Source of the DNA: Heloderma charlesbogerti
Taxonomy: Eukaryota; Chordata; Lepidosauria; Squamata; Helodermatidae
NCBI GenBank assembly: GCA_026122225.1
Contig: JANEZZ010001957.1
Location: 1-64,000, forward strand
Direction of reading: 5' to 3'
DNA: 64,000 bases
Positions 24,240 to 34,542 of this stretch are shown here, in pieces. Made by a program: the position numbers and the translations under genes. Each line of letters begins with the position of its first letter. Position 1 is the stretch's first letter. Under the pieces are notes generated by a model. That model worked only from the letters and a program-made list of their open reading frames with translations. It had not been told where the DNA came from and made no database searches.

Positions 24240-25500
24240 TTGCCTGTGGCCCCCTCTAGCCTGCAGGTGCTGCTGATGAATGCCAGGTTGGCTACTCAAA
24301 AAGGTAATATTATTTCTGACTTTATAGCTGAAGAACATACCAACCTGGCTTGTGTTACCGAAACCTGGTTGGATGAGCAAGGAGGAGTCAGTCTCTCCCA
24401 AATGTGTTCGCCAGGATTTCTTGTGTAGCAACAAGCTCTACTAGACGGGCGGGGCAGGGGGTTAGCCTTGGTCTATAGGGATTTTTCCTCCTGGTCAGGT
24501 TCCCTATCCAGCAGTCAGCCACTTCTGAATGTCTGTACCTGGTGTTGGGCACCTGAGACAGGATAGGGATTCTGTTCTGTATCGCCCACCCAGCTGCCCA
24601 ACAGTCTCCCTGCCTGAGCTGACTGAGGTGATCTCGAGCATGACGTTGAGGACCCCAAAGCTTATGGTCTTGGGGGACTTTAATATTCATGCCGAGGCTA
24701 CTTTGTCAGGAGTGGCTCAGGATTTCATGGCCGCCATGTCAACCATGGGCCTGTCTCAAATAATCACTTGCCCAACACATGTGGCAGGACACACTTTGGA
24801 CCTGGTTTTCTGTGCTGGATTGAGAGAAAATGATCTGTGGGTGGGGGAGCCAGTAGTGACTCCTTTGGCATAGACAGATCATTATCTGATCAGTTTTGAC
24901 TTTCAGGCCACCTGAAACCTCTGCAGGGGTGGGGGACCAAATTTTATGATCCGCTCCCAGAGACTGATGAATCTAGATGGATTTTTGAGATCTCTTGGGG
25001 ATTTTCCTGGCGGTCCTGCCGAGCTCCTGGTTACCACTTGGAATGAGGAGATGACCCAGGCTATCAATATGATTGCTCCCAAACGTCCTTGACCTAGTCA
25101 TAGAACTGTGTTAGCTCCTTGGTATTCTGAGGAGCTGAGAGATGAAACGACTGTGTTGACGATTAGAGCGCAAATGGCGGAAGACTCGGAACAAATACGA
25201 TTGAACACAAGTAAGAATCCACTTGCGATCTTATTCTGTGGCAGTGATGGCGGCAAAGAAATCCTACTTCTCTGCCACCATTGCATCTGCTCAGTGTTGT
25301 CCAGCAGAGCTCTTTCATGTGGTTAGAGGCCTCTTGGGTATAGGCCTTGGAACACAAGAACCTGAACCCTCAAAGGCCCTCTGTGAACACTTTGCAGATA
25401 AAATTGCTCGTATTCGTGCTGACTTGGATGCCATTGCTTTGACAGAATCTGATATGGACGGGGCTGGTGCATCATGTAGTCATGTTATGGATACCTTTCG
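24240..25500 (+). pseudogene. L2 endonuclease and linker, copy 2
   Basis: LLMNARLATQKGNIISDFIA and CVTETWLDEQG are the N-terminal endonuclease blocks. In another frame VLGDFNIHAEATLSGVAQDF and HTLDLVFCAG follow. Next come the linker AAKKSYFSATIASAQCCPAE and LCEHFADKIARIRADLDAI. At least three frame changes or stops interrupt it. Confidence 0.85.
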
Positions 25501-25585
25501 GCTTGTGTAACCTGAGGGTGTGGACAAACTGCTTGGAGGCCTGAGGCCTGTGGCTTGCCCTTTAGATTCTTCCCCATCCTAGCTT

Positions 25586-26760
25586 GTGAAATCTGCCAGA
25601 GCTGAGCTGGATATCCAGACATCTGAGGTGGTAAATGCCTCCTTGAGGGATGGCAAGGTCTCAGCAGCTTTGAAAGAAGCTGTGGTGAGGTCCTTGCTGA
25701 AGAAACCAAATTTAGATCCTATGGTTCCAGATAATTACCACCCTGTGTCAAATTTGCCGTTCTTGGGCAAGGTGCTAGAGCGTGTGGTGGCCTCACAACT
25801 CTAAGCCGTTTTGTATGAAACTGATTATTTAGATCCATTCCAATCAGATTTCAGGCCTGGTTAAGGGAGGGAAACAGCTTTGGTTGCCCTGGTTGATGAC
25901 TTATGCCAGAGAATGGATGGGGGGAGTGCAACACTGCTGGTTCTTCTGGACCTCTCAGTGGCTTTTGATACCATCGACCATGGTATCCTTCTGGATCATT
26001 TATCTAGATTGGGCTTAGGTGGCACAGTTTTAAAATAGTTCTGGTCCTTTCTGGAGGAGCAGGCTCAGAAGGTGGTGCTGGGGGACTTCGGTTCCACCCT
26101 ATGGCCATTAGCCTGTGGGATGCCACATGGTTCCATCTTGTCACCCATGCTTTTTAACATCTACATGAAAACTCTGGGAGAAATCATCAGGAGGTTCTGG
26201 CTGAAATGTCATCAGTATGTAGATTATACTCAGCCCTACCTCTTGTTTCCATCTGCATATCCCAGGGAGGCTGTGGAACTCTTGAACCAGTGTCTGGAGG
26301 CTGTTTTGGGATGGATGAGGGTGAACAAGCTGAAACTTAATCCAAACAAGATGAAGGGACTGTGGGCTGGGAAACCAACTACTTTGGATGGAGGCTTACA
26401 ACTGGTCTTAATTGGGGTTGCACTCCCCCTGAAAGACCAAATATGTAGTCTGGGAGTCCTGGACTCTGCACTAACTGGGGAAGCCCGGGTGGCTGCAATG
26501 TCCAGGAGTGCTTTGTACCAGCTTAGGGCCGCAGTTGGCATACCAGCCTATCTGGAGAGGATGGACCTTGCCGCAGTTATCCACGCACTAGTGATGTCCT
26601 GGATTACTGTAATGCGCTATATGTGGGCTGCCTTTGAAGATGGTTCAGAAACTCTAGCTTGTGCAGAATGTGGCCGCCCAAGTATTGGTGAGGTTACCAG
26701 TGTGTTTCCAAGCCCAATTCAAAGCGCTAGTTTTGACTTTTAAAGCCTTAAACAGTTTGG
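25586..26760 (+). pseudogene. L2 RT, copy 2
   Basis: VVRSLLKKPNLDPMVPDNYH and LPFLGKVLERVVASQL are followed by a stop. Then come LVLLDLSVAFDTIDHGILLD, GMPHGSILSPMLFNIYM and the active-site box, read as QYVDYTQ. The second catalytic Asp of the usual Y-x-D-D is Tyr here. The C-terminal part breaks up after LAAVIHALVMSWI. Confidence 0.87.
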
Positions 26761-28454
26761 GACCAAGTTACTTGAAGGACTACTTTTACCTATCTCATTT
26801 GCCCACCCACACTTTAAGATCAGAAAAGAGGCCCTTCTCATTTGCCCATCCATGAGAGCAGTCAGGTGGATGATCACATGTGAGAGGATCTTCTCTGCAG
26901 TGGCCCCACACTTTTGGAACAAGCTGCCATTAGAGATCTGTCATGCTCCGTCATTGCAGTCTTTGAAGAAGGCCTTGAAAATGTATTATTTTACCTTGGC
27001 CTTCTATTGATACAGCTGCTATTGTTGCTGTTGCTGCTGTTAACATGGTTGCTGGTTTTATTGTTGGCTTTTATTTTTATTGTTGGCTTTTATTGTTTTT
27101 ATATTTTTATCACTTTTAATATTTTAACTGTTTTTATGTATTTTATTGCTGTAAGCTGCCTTGGGAGGGCTTCTGCCCTGAAAGGCGGCCAAGAAATATT
27201 GTAAATAAATTAAATAAATAAATCTGAGCCGACAAGTAAAGCACATTATAGTTGCTAATATGAGAAGTGTCCAGTAAACTGCCATCAGAGAGACTCAGGG
27301 CAGCTGTCTTAGTCCCCAGCAGTGACTGCTTTGGATGGCAGCATTTGCCATGGAGGCTTAGTTACCTTGGAAACATGTTTTAACTGCATTTCTGCTGTAT
27401 GAAGAACCCATTTAAAGCTGCTGCTTTGCACCGAAGGCTCATGCCTCTAAGCACAATATGGGCAGAAGTCTCTTTTGAACTGAATCAGTATGGCATTAAG
27501 GGCCTGTCCACATTCCAAAAGGCATAACGTGTAACATTAGCAAATGAAGCTGTAGAAACAGTGAGAATGACTTAAGTCACTGGGAGCTGTGTTACTAGCC
27601 TGAGGAGAGTGTGAGTGTGCATATTACTGCAGTGCCTAGCAGCACCATTGCTCTTAATCTGAGGGTAACTTTTTATCCTCTAAATCTGAGGATGAAATGT
27701 TTGGGTTTTTTTAATTTTTGCAAAGAGGTGTCCATAGTTGTCACAGTTGTTGCTTCTATGTCAGATCTAATTAGATGTTTGGGACTAAGATGAGTTACTA
27801 AACATTTTATCTGTCCTTTAGTTGTATAAATACTTGATCTACATAAACACCTGTAAATAACTTCAGCTCTATTGAAACATTTGGTCCTTCTATCCTTCCA
27901 CTGCCTTTTCAAATCACTTTTTAAGTATACTGAATATCTCTGAGCTGTGGCTGGTTACTTCTTGTTCCTGTCTCCTACTATCATCCCTTCCATTGTTATT
28001 GACCGGTGGCTGAATTCTGTTCTGAATGAATGTTCTGAATCTGTTCTTATACTTGCACATAAGGGCAGAGTTCCATTTTTTGCCATGCCCAAGCTTAGTG
28101 TTTTTTCTACTTCGCATAATATTAATCTGTCTTGTATTCTTAGAGCTTCCATCATGTGCCTCACTTTTAACATTGCCCCATGACAAAGGGTAAATTCTGG
28201 GCTGTTCAGGTCTCCAGATGGATGATCAGTTGGCAGTGGGATAATCTGTCTGTTCTTCTGGATCCTGCCAGATTGCTCTTGCCCTAAATTGGCTTCCAGT
28301 TGTTCTGGGAGTTGTCAGCTTCTAGATCGTAGAGAATCTTGCTTTCCTGCATAGCACTATTTCCATAAGCAGGAATGCTGTTCATGATAAAACTCAAACT
28401 GCATGTCTAAAATTAAGCTCACAGGCTGACATTAAGCTGATCCATCTAGAAAGT

Positions 28455-29290
28455 TATCAAGAGCCTTTATTTATTTATTTATTTATTTCATTTCATTTCA
28501 TTTCTATACCGCCCAATAGCCGAAGCTCTCTGGGCGGTTCACAAAAATTAAATCCAAACAACACACAATAAAACAATTTAAAATATACAGAACATTAAAA
28601 CCACAATATAACAATACAACCACAATAAAACCTAGCAGCAGTGCAGGAGTTTAAAATACAGATTTAAAACAGCAAAGATAAAAATTTAGAAAGCTAAAAT
28701 GCTAAAATGCCTGGGAAAATAAAAAGGTCTTCACCTGGCGCCGAAAGGAATACAATGTAGGCGCCAGGCAAACCTCACTAGGGAGCTCATTCCACAGCCG
28801 GGGTGCCACAACAGAAAAAGCCCTCCTCCTAGTAGCCACCCGCCTCACTTCCTTTGGCAGGGGCTCACGGAGAAGGGCCGCTGATGATGATCTTAAGGTC
28901 CGGGCAGGCACATATGGGAGGAGGCAATCCTTCAGGTAACCTGGCCCCAAGCCGTTAAGGGCTTTGAATGTTAACACCAGCACTTTGAATCGGGCCCGGA
29001 AATGGACTGGCAGCCAGTGCAGCTGGAAAAGTACTGGCGTAATATGAGCTCGCAGGCCAGTCCCTGTTAATAATCTTGCTGCCCTATTTTGGACCAGCTG
29101 AAGTTTCCGGACCGTTTTCAAAGGCAGCCCCACGTATAATGCATCGCAGTAATCCAGACGAGAAGTTATCAGAGCATGGATAACTGTAGCAAGGTTATCT
29201 CTGTCCAGATAAGGGCGTAGTTGGTATACCAGCTTAAGCTGATAAAAAGTGCTCCATGCCACTGAGTTCACCTGTGCCTCAAGTGACAGT
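28455..29290 (-). mobile_element. L2 LINE 3' fragment, copy 3
   Basis: Begins on the + strand with TTTATTTATTTATTTCATTT and CCGCCCAATAGCCGAAGCTC. The minus strand then has an open frame of 189 codons (28702-29271) covering the RT C-terminal region: SRLDYCDALYVGLPLKTVRK, LLTGTGLRAHITPVLFQLHW and PLPKEVRRVATRRRAFSVVA. 5' truncated at about 29290. It is closer to copy 1 than to copy 2. Confidence 0.92.
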
Positions 29291-29376
29291 TATTGACATA
29301 AACTTGTTTGTATGGCTTCTAAACTGTAAAATTTCTGCCTAGGAATTTGATCACAGAACCGCTACGTCTACTACAT

Positions 29377-29469
29377 CAGCCGTCCCCAACGTGGAGCCCT
29401 CTATGTTGGCTGGGAATTATGAGAGTTGCAGTTCAACACATCTGGAGGGCACCAGGTTGGAGAAAGCTG
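29377..29469. mobile_element. Palindromic hAT-type MITE, short copy (93 bp)
   Basis: The left end is CAGCCGTCCCCAACGTGGAG; the right end in reverse complement is CAGCTTTCTCCAACCTGGTG. The flanks share TACTAC (29369-29374 and 29470-29475). The interior contains TGAGAGTTGCAGTTCAACAC, the core of a common amniote 'active-less' palindromic repeat related to the one at 46391-46527. Confidence 0.65.
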
Positions 29470-30289
29470 TACTACTACACCTTGCTTCAGAGCAGAAAAC
29501 AATGTTCAATCCTATCCATTCACATAATCAGAAGCAGATTTTTTTTGCATGCTAAATAAGCTCCCAAGTGAAATAGAAGTGTCTGTGTTTGAAAATTACT
29601 TTCTGTTGTTAGCTTTGTGATTATGACATTGCTGTAAATTATATACATTTCTTGCCAGTGTTCAGAATGCAGCAATTCTTCATAAGCCACTTGTGATCAA
29701 AACCTTTTTGAGTTGGTAACCTGTTCACTATCCTTGGTTGGTTGATGTAAAAGATGGATGCAGAATCTAGTGGCTAACATATTTTTGTCTTCAGGCAGAG
29801 CTCCTGAGAGAAGTGGGATGTGACATATCCTGCCTTAAGTAACTTGACACAGTGTGTAGTATCTGCTTGAGTGTCATACATGCCATTGTGAAACTAGTCA
29901 AGCTATTGCAGAGCTGCACTGTACCTGGTTCTGCCTTGTGCATCATCAGCACAAGTGATAGCTGAGATTGGTTCTTGGTCTTCTGCGCTGGCGGTATATG
30001 AAACTGAAAGCAGACTGTTGATTTCCCAGTCCCTGGGTGCTACTTAATGTGCTGACAAGTAGAGAAAAAACCCTCTGTATCAATTGATTTGAGTGGCAGG
30101 TGACTCAACGTGAAATAAATCTGGGACAGGATAAATCTGGGCGAGCAAGACTTCAATTCCTGTGGTTGCTTATCTGTGAACGACAGGATTCTAATTAATC
30201 AACAAATGCTTCTTCTTTAGGTTTTGGGAAGGTATCTGCTTATGATAATGCAGCTGCATTCAGAGAACCCCTTTTCATTCTTTTCTCAG

Positions 30290-30372
30290 CTCTGATTAAT
30301 CTTTTGAAGTTCCTCATGTCCAACGAAACTGTTTTGCTGGCAAAACACAACATCTTTACCTTGGCTCTCATG
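30290..30372 (+). CDS. ARMH3: ARMH3 exon d
   Basis: Acceptor TTTTCTCAG, donor GTGAGTG. With the carried G it reads Ala, then [20 protein letters not shown], then IFTLALM, ending in phase 0. Length is 83 nt. It was found by translating across the donor-like GTGAGTG. The residues are very close to the mammalian protein as I remember it. Confidence 0.95.
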
Positions 30373-31472
30373 GTGAGTGTCTATCTTTGTGTGCAGAGCA
30401 GGCATGGATAAAGTCCCACTCCAGACAAACAATACTGAATTTAAAAAATAGAAACATAGTTAGTAGGGCATGCCATGGACAGAAACAGATAAAGTGCATA
30501 TTGCAGGTATGTTGAGGAGGCCTGTTCTCCATCATAGTTTCTCCATGTTTCCATCAAGCTGGGTTAGGAATAATATATGCTGACTCAAGGTTGCGGTGGG
30601 TCAGTGGACTGTTCTACCTCTGGATATTTATTTGGAATACCAAAACATTTGGTCAAGCTGCTGAATGGAGATACAGATGAGGGAGAAATGCCCCTTCATA
30701 TGTATTGCACTGTGTGCTCTACTGTGAGGAACAGGTCTGTGACTGTTATGTGTTACAAGTGGAAGCTCAAAAAAAGAAGAAAAAGAAAAAAGAGAAGAGT
30801 ATCCCTATCACCTAACTATTAAGAGATGGGGATACAGAAGCCCTTTTTAAAGGACCTAATAGGACTAATCCTATTCAGGGCTTCAGCCAGCCTGGAACAG
30901 GAACCTTGTAGTGCAACTGAGGCCTTGCATGGGAGAGTCGGGGTTCTCCTGCAGTGCTGTATAGTGCTAGAGGGCTCAGGTTTGGGCTTGGAACAGGCTA
31001 ATTCTCTCTTCTTCCCCTGCCCTCCACTTTCCTCACTCACCTTTCAGTTGTCATCTCAACATTCTGTACTTTCTGGAAGCTCACAGACACTTGTCAGGTG
31101 CATTTTGGGGTCCTTACAACTTTTCTTTTCATTTGCGTATTTGCATATTCACCTGCATTTGTAGAAACAGCAACCTTATTTTGGAGTGGCTCCATTTTGC
31201 TTCCAAACTGATAGGGACTCAACCCCCAAGTTCCCTGTTGTAGGAAATGATATTTGCTTTCAGTGTTTTGAGTAGCTGACAGCAGCTTGTGCTCTCTGAA
31301 TACCACAAAACACTGAATTTGTATGAAGGGAATATGGCTGTATTAACTGTGGTTTTATGCTTTTTATCTGCAAAGATGAAGTGATAGCTTCATTATTTGT
31401 AATGCTTAGATAGTTGCATATCTTCTGTATATATTTTTCTGTAGTGATTCCTATTGTCTTTTGTTTTTATAG
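30373..31472 (+). other. ARMH3: ARMH3 intron (1100 bp)
   Basis: Donor GTGAGTG, acceptor TTGTTTTTATAG. An AAG/AAAG-rich purine tract lies at about 30767-30800. Nothing else is recognised. Confidence 0.88.
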
Positions 31473-31599
31473 GTGGTAAACCTGTTTAATATGTTCATCA
31501 CTTATGGAGATACCTTCCTTCCAACTCCTAGCAGCTATGATGAGCTATACTATGAAATCATCAGGATGCACCAGAGTTTTGATAACCTCTATTCCATGG
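31473..31599 (+). CDS. ARMH3: ARMH3 exon e
   Basis: Acceptor TTTTTATAG, donor GTAAGT. Reads [20 protein letters not shown], then [19 protein letters not shown], then YSM and the G of a Val codon (phase 1). Length is 127 nt. This is the longest and most diagnostic exon; the motif around [20 protein letters not shown] is what identifies the gene. Confidence 0.96.
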
Positions 31600-32419
31600 G
31601 TAAGTAGTGCTGGCTGTCATTTGACAAAGCACGCCCATATGAGAGAGAAGCTGTGTGGGCAAGAGAGAAGGATTGTGCATGACTCCTGATCTGTATGTGT
31701 GCTCACAATGTGGTTGTCAGTTAACACATGGATGTGAAATTCCCTGTTTGAAAGGATAGCAGTTTCTAGTCCTGAGTGAAAGCCATTTTAAAAGTGGTTC
31801 TTCCTCAAGAACAAGTTTATAAAAACAATGCTGTTAGGGTACAGAATGATCACCTGGTCCACCAGTGTGTGCTGTGTACGTGAAAATGTGCTTGTTGCTG
31901 TTGCCAGGCATATAATATTGAAATGGTAATAAGAACACACTGTGCCCTCCTTTGGACTGAGCCAGCCTGCTGTGTGCAGAGTGCTCCCAGCTGGGAAAAT
32001 CAGCCTTAGTCTCAGGTCAGAGAGCAAGCGCAGCCCTCAGAGCCAGTCAGCAGCAGGAACCAGTGCTGTAAACAAGAGGTGAAAAAAGCTTTTGATGGAT
32101 GCACAACAAGAACCCTGCTACAAAGAACAGGTAGCACATGGGGTTGCAAACTTCCACAGAACCAGGTCAGTGCCTTGCAATCAGGAAACAGCCCACACAA
32201 TACTTTTTGAATAGAGGGGCAGACAGAAAAATGCCTAGACCTGCAAATGATATTTTGGGTTGAGGAGTGGAGGTGTAGAGAAATGCAGTGTAATGCTGTG
32301 GAGCAAGGGTGGGCAACTTTTTTAATGTCAGGGACCACATACTGATGGTGGACATGGCCAAAGCCAAATGTGAGTGTGGACACTCCTTTTCTCTCTTCCT
32401 CCCCTTCCTCAACTTTTAA

Positions 32420-32548
32420 TTTCTCTCTCTCTCCCCCCCCTTCTCTCATTCTCTCTCACGCTTGCACACACACACACACACACACCCCCACACCCCACAC
32501 TTGCCTTATTCATATACTCTCTCTCTCTCTCTCTCTCCCCCCCCCTCT
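32420..32548. repeat. CT and CA microsatellites
   Basis: CT/TC runs, then a CA run near 32464-32485, then a second CT run near 32516-32538 ending in poly-C. All lie inside the hAT-type element. They create Ser/Leu/His-rich ORFs that are not genes. Confidence 0.9.
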
Positions 32549-33014
32549 CGCTCAGTCACACAATCCTGTGCTAGGGGTAACTCATGAAGAGCAACATTTC
32601 TGGATGGGAGGGAAAGGAAGTCCAAGCTCCACCTTCAGGTCAGCTTCAGCCATCCTCCCTGCTCCCCATTGTCTTTCCCTTTCCAGTCTCTTTGCCTCTT
32701 CAGTTCACCGCAAGATGGTTCACCTCTGGGTGATTTCCATACAGCTAAATCCCTGGCTCTCTCCCTCAGGGCAATCAGGCACATGCATGAGCTTGGAAGT
32801 TAAACCACAGATCACAGCACCTAGAGCAGCATAGAAAAAGGAAGCCACACTGCTCTAACCTACCCACTCAGTGGTTGGGCCGGCCTCCTTTTCTCTTCTA
32901 ATTCTCAGCGCAACAGTGATACCTCGATCAAGGCAGGCAGGGAGGCATGGAATTGCTACCACTCACTGCTGGAAGGTGCAGGAGATACTGGGTGAATCTG
33001 TCAGGGGCAGCATA

Positions 33015-33304
33015 GAGTGGCCCGGTTCACACAACATGAGGGTGGTTAATAACCGAGGGTGGCTTGTTAACCACCCCTGTGCATGCTGCCTGATTTACCT
33101 AACTGCCTTCACCAGGCATGGCCTGTCATGACATCCAAACCCAGTGAGGTTGGGTGGCTGGGGTGGTTAACCACCCAGCAACCCTAGAACAGGCCATGGA
33201 TATTAGATGAATCAGGCAGCATGCAACCGAGATGTGAGGGAGTGGTTAACAGGCCACTCTGGCTTATTAACCACCCTCGAGTCGTGTGAAACCCGGTCAG
33301 TGAG
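33015..33304. mobile_element. Palindromic MITE, family A (copy 1)
   Basis: Long imperfect inverted arms. The left arm begins near GTGGCCCGGTTCACACAACA; the right arm in reverse complement begins CACTGACCGGGTTTCACACG. Both continue through GAGGGTGGTTAATAA, and both contain GCATGCTGCCTGATT. There is no ORF. Related copies lie at 55476-56117. The exact ends and target duplication are unclear. Confidence 0.7.
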
Positions 33305-34192
33305 TCCAAAGGCGACATGTGGCCTGTGGGCCAGGGGTTGTCCAGCTTTGCTGTAGAGTAAAAACTTAGTGGGGAGACAAAGAACAAAGGAGAGGATGAA
33401 CTAATGATGTGAGGGCATAATCAAGGAGTGTATGAATGAGCCTGTTTCTGAGAAACACTTTAGCAGAGCTGCTGTGATAGCTGCATATAAAGGGACAGCT
33501 TCTGTGTCTCCTGTTGCTTTCCTCTCCTGTTCTAAACATGCAACAGCCATTGTGAGAAATTAGTGTTGGGCAAGAATATAAAAAACTATAAAGGTAATTG
33601 ATAGATGGAGATAGATGATCATCATACACAGTGTGCTAATGTTAAAACAGCAAGCTCTTACAATAAAGGCAAAAAATAATTAAAGCAATAAATGAAATAC
33701 TGAATGTACATGCTTATTCAAAGCCAGACAACATAGAAGAACAACATTATTTTCCTCAGTTGTTTCTGCTACATGCTGAAGAAGCAAGGTAATAGGCTTC
33801 TTAGCAGCAGCTTTATTTGTGTTTTGAGCTGCATAGTTACAACACAATGAAATTCTGGGAAAGCTTCTGAGATTGTGGTGTGCTTTCAGAGTCTCACTTT
33901 CTGTTTCCTAGCTTCCAAGGCCAGGAAATAATCTGCAAGACTCATTATTAGGGAGGTGGAGTAATGGTTTACGTTTGCTGTAACTTACACTTCTGGATGC
34001 AATGTAAAAATAGTGCAGCACCTTTACACGTATGGTGGTTGTACTTGGAGAGAACTGATGGTGGTACATTATCTAAGGTTATTTCTGTTTTTCTAAGAAT
34101 TTGCTTAGCTGTATTATTGGCTTGGAAACTGTTGTGCTGTTGTCAAATAGATACCACAGAATATAACCCCTGTTTGGTTTCTTTTCCTTCAG

Positions 34193-34268
34193 TTTTGAGG
34201 CTGTCTACTAATGCTGGACAGTGGAAGGAGCCAGCCAGCAAAGTGACCCATGCATTGGTTAACATACG
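34193..34268 (+). CDS. ARMH3: ARMH3 exon f
   Basis: Acceptor CTTTTCCTTCAG, donor GTAAGA. With the carried G it reads Val, then [20 protein letters not shown], then LVNI and CG of an Arg codon (phase 2). Length is 76 nt. This is the last coding exon found. About 96 more residues of the protein should follow downstream, beyond this window. Confidence 0.95.
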
Positions 34269-34424
34269 GTAAGAAATAGAAAGGAATTAACTGTAGCTGG
34301 AATGTATTTTTTTTAATTTATTATATTTTTGGAAGGTTCTTCTTACCCATTTGTGCTGTCATTCTCAGAGTGCTTTTCTTTTTGTTATAGTAAGCCATAT
34401 CATCTGAGGTGGAGGGATCACATC

Positions 34425-34542
34425 CTAGACCAGGAAGAGTCCTGTAGCACTAAAATTGATTATAAATAAATTTGTACAGTTTTTAAAAGTGCACTTCATT
34501 GGTTTTCTTGCTACAGACTAATGTGGCTGCTCCTCTGGGAGT
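34425..34542. mobile_element. Degenerate interspersed repeat (class unknown)
   Basis: GAAGAGTCCTGTAGCAC at one end and CTACAGACTAATGTGGCTGC at the other resemble the two halves of a repeat I have seen repeatedly in amniote sequence. I cannot assign its class. Confidence 0.35.

Larger units (their letters stand above)
24085..27223 (+). mobile_element. L2 LINE, copy 2, most complete
   Basis: A leader of about 120 bp is followed by endonuclease, linker and RT. The 3' UTR is T-rich, with GTAAGCTGCCTTGGGAGGGC and AATAAATTAAATAAATAAAT at the end. It is interrupted by many stops and frame changes and is clearly older than the BovB and CR1 copies. Confidence 0.92.
7201..30289 (+). other. ARMH3: ARMH3 long intron (23,089 bp)
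   Basis: Donor GTAAATT after exon c and acceptor TTTTCTCAG before exon d. Phase 1 is preserved across the gap. It holds CR1 copy 1, an LTR, four L2 fragments, three MITEs and a SINE, listed separately. I see no identifiable content in 7201-8207, about 12400-12777, 12976-14304, 14713-17155, 19784-21139, 22311-24084, 27224-28454 and 29470-30289, apart from microsatellites at 13857-13922 and 20663-20690. A possible ancient CR1-like remnant lies near 20790-20860: its minus-strand reading resembles the KVERVQERA-type stretch of the RT C-terminal region. Confidence 0.8.
32304..33350. mobile_element. Nonautonomous hAT-type DNA transposon (1047 bp)
   Basis: The left end is CAAGGGTGGGCAAC and the right end, in reverse complement, is CAAAGCTGGACAAC (11 of 14 identical). 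The element is flanked by an 8 bp duplication, CTGTGGAG at 32296-32303 and CTGTAGAG at 33351-33358 (7 of 8). An 8 bp target site and CA-start termini are hAT hallmarks. The interior has CT-rich and CA-rich microsatellites (32400-32560), no transposase ORF, and a nested palindromic MITE at about 33015-33304. Confidence 0.72.
31600..34192 (+). other. ARMH3: ARMH3 intron (2593 bp) hosting a hAT-type element
   Basis: Donor GTAAGT, acceptor CTTTTCCTTCAG. About 40 percent of the intron is a nonautonomous hAT-type element (32304-33350). The flanks 31600-32295 and 33359-34192 show nothing I recognise. Confidence 0.88.
4586..34268 (+). other. ARMH3: ARMH3 gene, partial (six C-terminal-region exons and their introns)
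   Basis: Six exons on the + strand, all bounded by AG and GT splice dinucleotides, join in phase (junction phases 1, 2, 1, 0, 1) into 506 nt of open frame. The translation matches what I recall of vertebrate ARMH3 (C10orf76), roughly residues 425-593 of about 690, in the family domain formerly called DUF1741. ARMH3 is a cytosolic helical-repeat protein that binds PI4KB and supports Golgi PI4P. Introns are 1234, 1161, 23089, 1100 and 2593 bp. The downstream exons (starting with the residues after VNIR) and the exon upstream of 4586 were looked for by eye and not found in the window. Confidence 0.92.

Noticed and set aside
26914..27204. Leu-rich 96-codon ORF resembling a signal or membrane peptide
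   Set aside because: It is the CTG/TTG-rich 3' UTR of L2 copy 2.
32370..32834. Ser/His/Leu-rich ORFs of 66-154 codons
   Set aside because: They are produced by CT and CA microsatellites inside the hAT-type element.
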